From an uncultured Planctomycetaceae bacterium (GTDB lineage: Bacteria; Planctomycetota; Planctomycetia; Pirellulales; UBA1268), in assembly GCA_903885855.1 (NCBI GenBank), contig CAISKG010000147.1, forward strand, positions 1 through 6,932: a stretch of 6,932 nt of DNA, in the 5' to 3' direction. Shown here in pieces: positions 5,953 through 6,932 of this stretch. Within the stretch, counting starts at the first letter, position 1. Each line of letters begins with the position of its first letter. The position numbers and the translations under genes are program-made. The notes under the pieces were generated by a model. It ran no database searches and was not told the DNA's origin. It saw only the letters and a list, made by a program, of their open reading frames with translations.

Positions 5953-6213
5953 TCAGTCCTTCGCCAGCAGTTCCTGGAGCACCTTGGCGAGCTGCTTGGC
6001 GTCGTCGGAGGCACGGATCCGCTCGATCCGCGCCGCGGGCACGCCCAGCTTGGCCAGGGCCGCCGTCACCGTGCCCCAGAGCTTCTCGCGCTTCTTCCCC
6101 TCGGCCAGGTAGAGGTCGGTCACCTGCTCGCCGAGCCGCTGGAGGAGGGCGGTGTCGAGGTTGGCGTAGTAGTTCTGGACGATCTTCTGCTGGTACTTGG
6201 TCAGCTCGGCCAT
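5953..6213 (-). CDS. Small helical protein of unknown function (86 aa)
   Basis: The product starts MAELTKYQQKIVQNYYANLD, continues through a QRLGEQVTDLYLAEGKKREKLW segment (25-46), and ends in VLQELLAKD. The whole sequence reads as four or so amphipathic helices, with no Cys, no membrane segment and no signal peptide. Its amino acid make-up (Lys, Gln, Tyr and Glu present; few Arg/Pro runs) is that of a real protein rather than of GC-rich noise. It has one of the best ribosome sites in the window. I believe similar short proteins occur in other planctomycetes, but I cannot name a family. It precedes thyX by 106 bp on the same strand and is divergent from the ferredoxin gene. Confidence 0.85.
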   Translation of the reverse strand: MAELTKYQQKIVQNYYANLDTALLQRLGEQVTDLYLAEGKKREKLWGTVTAALAKLGVPAARIERIRASDDAKQLAKVLQELLAKD

Positions 6214-6217
6214 GGCG

Positions 6218-6227
6218 CCTCCTCCTT
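6218..6227 (-). promoter_or_regulatory. Strong Shine-Dalgarno site of the 86-aa gene
   Basis: On the minus strand this reads AAGGAGGAGG, 4 nt from the ATG at 6213, with GGAGG also available one triplet further upstream. It fixes the start and suggests efficient translation of this small protein. Confidence 0.75.
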
Positions 6228-6286
6228 GGCCCGCGGGCTGCGGCCGGGCCGGATCCGTCCGGGTGGTACGCCCCGGCCCGCGGGGC

Positions 6287-6292
6287 TACAGT
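6287..6292 (+). promoter_or_regulatory. Possible -10 box for the ferredoxin gene
   Basis: TACAGT within GGGGCTACAGTATCG lies 54 bp before the ferredoxin ATG, nearly the same distance as the TACGAT box before the oxidoreductase gene. A weak TGGTAC sits at -35 distance (6264-6269). The overlapping AGTAT makes this the most AT-rich spot of the divergent gap. Confidence 0.35.
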
Positions 6293-6346
6293 ATCGATCG
6301 ACGCGAGCCTTCATCGGCCGGCCGTCGCCTCCACCGGGAATTGTCC

Positions 6347-6694
6347 ATGCCGAAGATCACCTTTGCCAACGAGAAAAAGGAAATTCAGGTTCCCGAGGGG
6401 GCGAACCTGCGCCGTGAGGCCCTCCAGGCCGGCGTGGCCCTCTATCCGGGTGTCCACAAGGTCGTGAACTGCCACGGTCTGGGCCAGTGCGGCGCCTGCC
6501 GCGTGCTCGTCACCAAGGGGATGGAGAACTGCAGCCCCAAGGGGTTTCTCGAGCGCGGTCGGCTGGCGGTGTCGCTGGCCTACATCGGCAACGAGGAGAC
6601 GATGCGCCTGGCGTGCCAGACGCGCGTCAACGGCGACATCACCGTCACCACGTGTCCGCCGATGAATCTCTTCGGCGACAATTTTTTCAGCTGA
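6347..6694 (+). CDS. [2Fe-2S] ferredoxin
   Basis: This is a small soluble electron carrier of 115 aa. The cluster ligands are Cys42, Cys48, Cys51 and Cys90 in NCHGLGQCGACRVLV and RLACQTRV. The spacing C-x5-C-x2-C-x38-C resembles adrenodoxin-type rather than plant-type (C-x4-C-x2-C) ferredoxins. The beta-grasp N-terminus KITFANEKKEIQVPEG is typical. Residues 52-89 between ligands three and four are longer than in plant types and hold MENCSPKGFLERG. Two extra Cys (62 and 103) are present. The ATG has a weak GGGA 7 nt upstream. Its codons are less GC-extreme than its neighbours' (AAAAAGGAAATT near the start, TTTTTTC near the end), which could reflect high expression. The redox partner is not visible. 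Confidence 0.92.
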   Translation: MPKITFANEKKEIQVPEGANLRREALQAGVALYPGVHKVVNCHGLGQCGACRVLVTKGMENCSPKGFLERGRLAVSLAYIGNEETMRLACQTRVNGDITVTTCPPMNLFGDNFFS

Positions 6695-6724
6695 CGCCCG
6701 CGTGCGGCCGGCACGGAGCGGGCC

Positions 6725-6801
6725 GGCGGCGTCGCGGCTCCCGGCGCCGCGATGGGCGGCGGCGCGGCTCGTCGGCCGCGCGGTGGGCGGCGTCGCGGCT
6801 C
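6725..6801. repeat. Three 16-bp direct repeats about 30 bp apart
   Basis: GGCGGCGTCGCGGCTC occurs exactly at 6725-6740 and 6786-6801, and with one mismatch (G for T) at 6755-6770. Centre spacings are 30 and 31 bp. The flanks also recur: GCGATGGGCGGC (6749-6760), GCGGTGGGCGGC (6780-6791) and GCGGTGGGCGGA (6840-6851). The stretch 6695-6932 shows no convincing gene, and the open frames in it read as Arg/Ala/Pro noise. It may be a decayed tandem array or low-complexity GC-rich sequence. Confidence 0.55.
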
Positions 6802-6921
6802 GAGGGGGCGACGGTCCGGCTGCGGCGCGGCGCCCGTTCCCGCGGTGGGCGGAGCATGCATCGGGGGGGATTCCGCGATCGGTCGCGGCAAGTGGTGTGG
6901 AGCCCGACCCGGTCGGCTGAC

Positions 6922-6927
6922 TACACT
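6922..6927 (+). promoter_or_regulatory. Possible -10 box for a gene beyond the right edge
   Basis: TACACT within GGCTGACTACACTCG lies at the very end of the window. It fits the TACNNT pattern seen before two other plus-strand genes here. No -35 element is clear, and the gene it would serve is outside the window. Confidence 0.25.
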
Positions 6928-6932
6928 CGAGA

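Noticed and set aside
4926..6467. Plus-strand open frame antisense to thyX and the 86-aa gene
   Set aside because: ThyX carries an unmistakable RHRx7S motif on the other strand. The plus frame has no recognisable motif.
6580..6891. Minus-strand frame antisense to the ferredoxin end
   Set aside because: It is proline/arginine-rich noise and overlaps the ferredoxin coding region.
6702..6920. Small plus-strand gene after the ferredoxin
   Set aside because: The 72-codon translation is Ala/Arg/Pro-rich, has no ribosome site and overlaps degenerate repeats.

Overview
This window looks like a chromosomal segment of a very GC-rich bacterium (well above 70% GC by eye), most likely a planctomycete. 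The main hints are an exported Gfo/Idh/MocA-type oxidoreductase with a GLDTSH-type nucleotide-binding loop, a barrel-only NagA next to a GENGH-type NagB, ThyX as the visible thymidylate synthase, GTG starts, and short GC-rich gaps holding TACNNT-type -10 boxes. The placement is inference from gene style. There is no rRNA, tRNA, phage, transposase or CRISPR.

Layout. (1) Bases 1-43 hold the last codons of an unidentified plus-strand gene. They are followed by a complete molybdopterin molybdenumtransferase gene (moeA, 76-1335), whose 3' end overlaps the convergent nagA by 10 bp. (2) Minus-strand nagB-nagA (3054 to 1326) encodes the last two steps of N-acetylglucosamine catabolism: deacetylation of GlcNAc-6-P, then deamination of GlcN-6-P to fructose-6-P and ammonia. 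(3) Divergent from nagB, across about 120 bp, is a secreted Gfo/Idh/MocA oxidoreductase (3176-4231). (4) A 272-bp convergent gap (4232-4503) holds a possible terminator, a larger imperfect inverted repeat, and a 61-bp-period tandem duplication made of two hairpins per unit. (5) A minus-strand run encodes an 86-aa conserved-looking small protein (6213-5953), flavin-dependent thymidylate synthase ThyX (5846-4947), and a 134-aa protein that closely resembles the association (hub) domain of eukaryotic CaM kinase II (4908-4504). (6) Divergent from that run, on the plus strand, is a [2Fe-2S] ferredoxin (6347-6694). After it comes a non-coding tail with degenerate repeats about 30 bp apart and a promoter-like box at the window edge.

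Most genes are housekeeping. The most unusual features are the CaMKII-hub-like protein and the way its last codons and stop form one copy of the tandem repeat, with the single difference between copies falling on the stop codon. The barrel-only NagA and the altered NagB active-site loop are also notable. I did not find a clear new multi-gene system.
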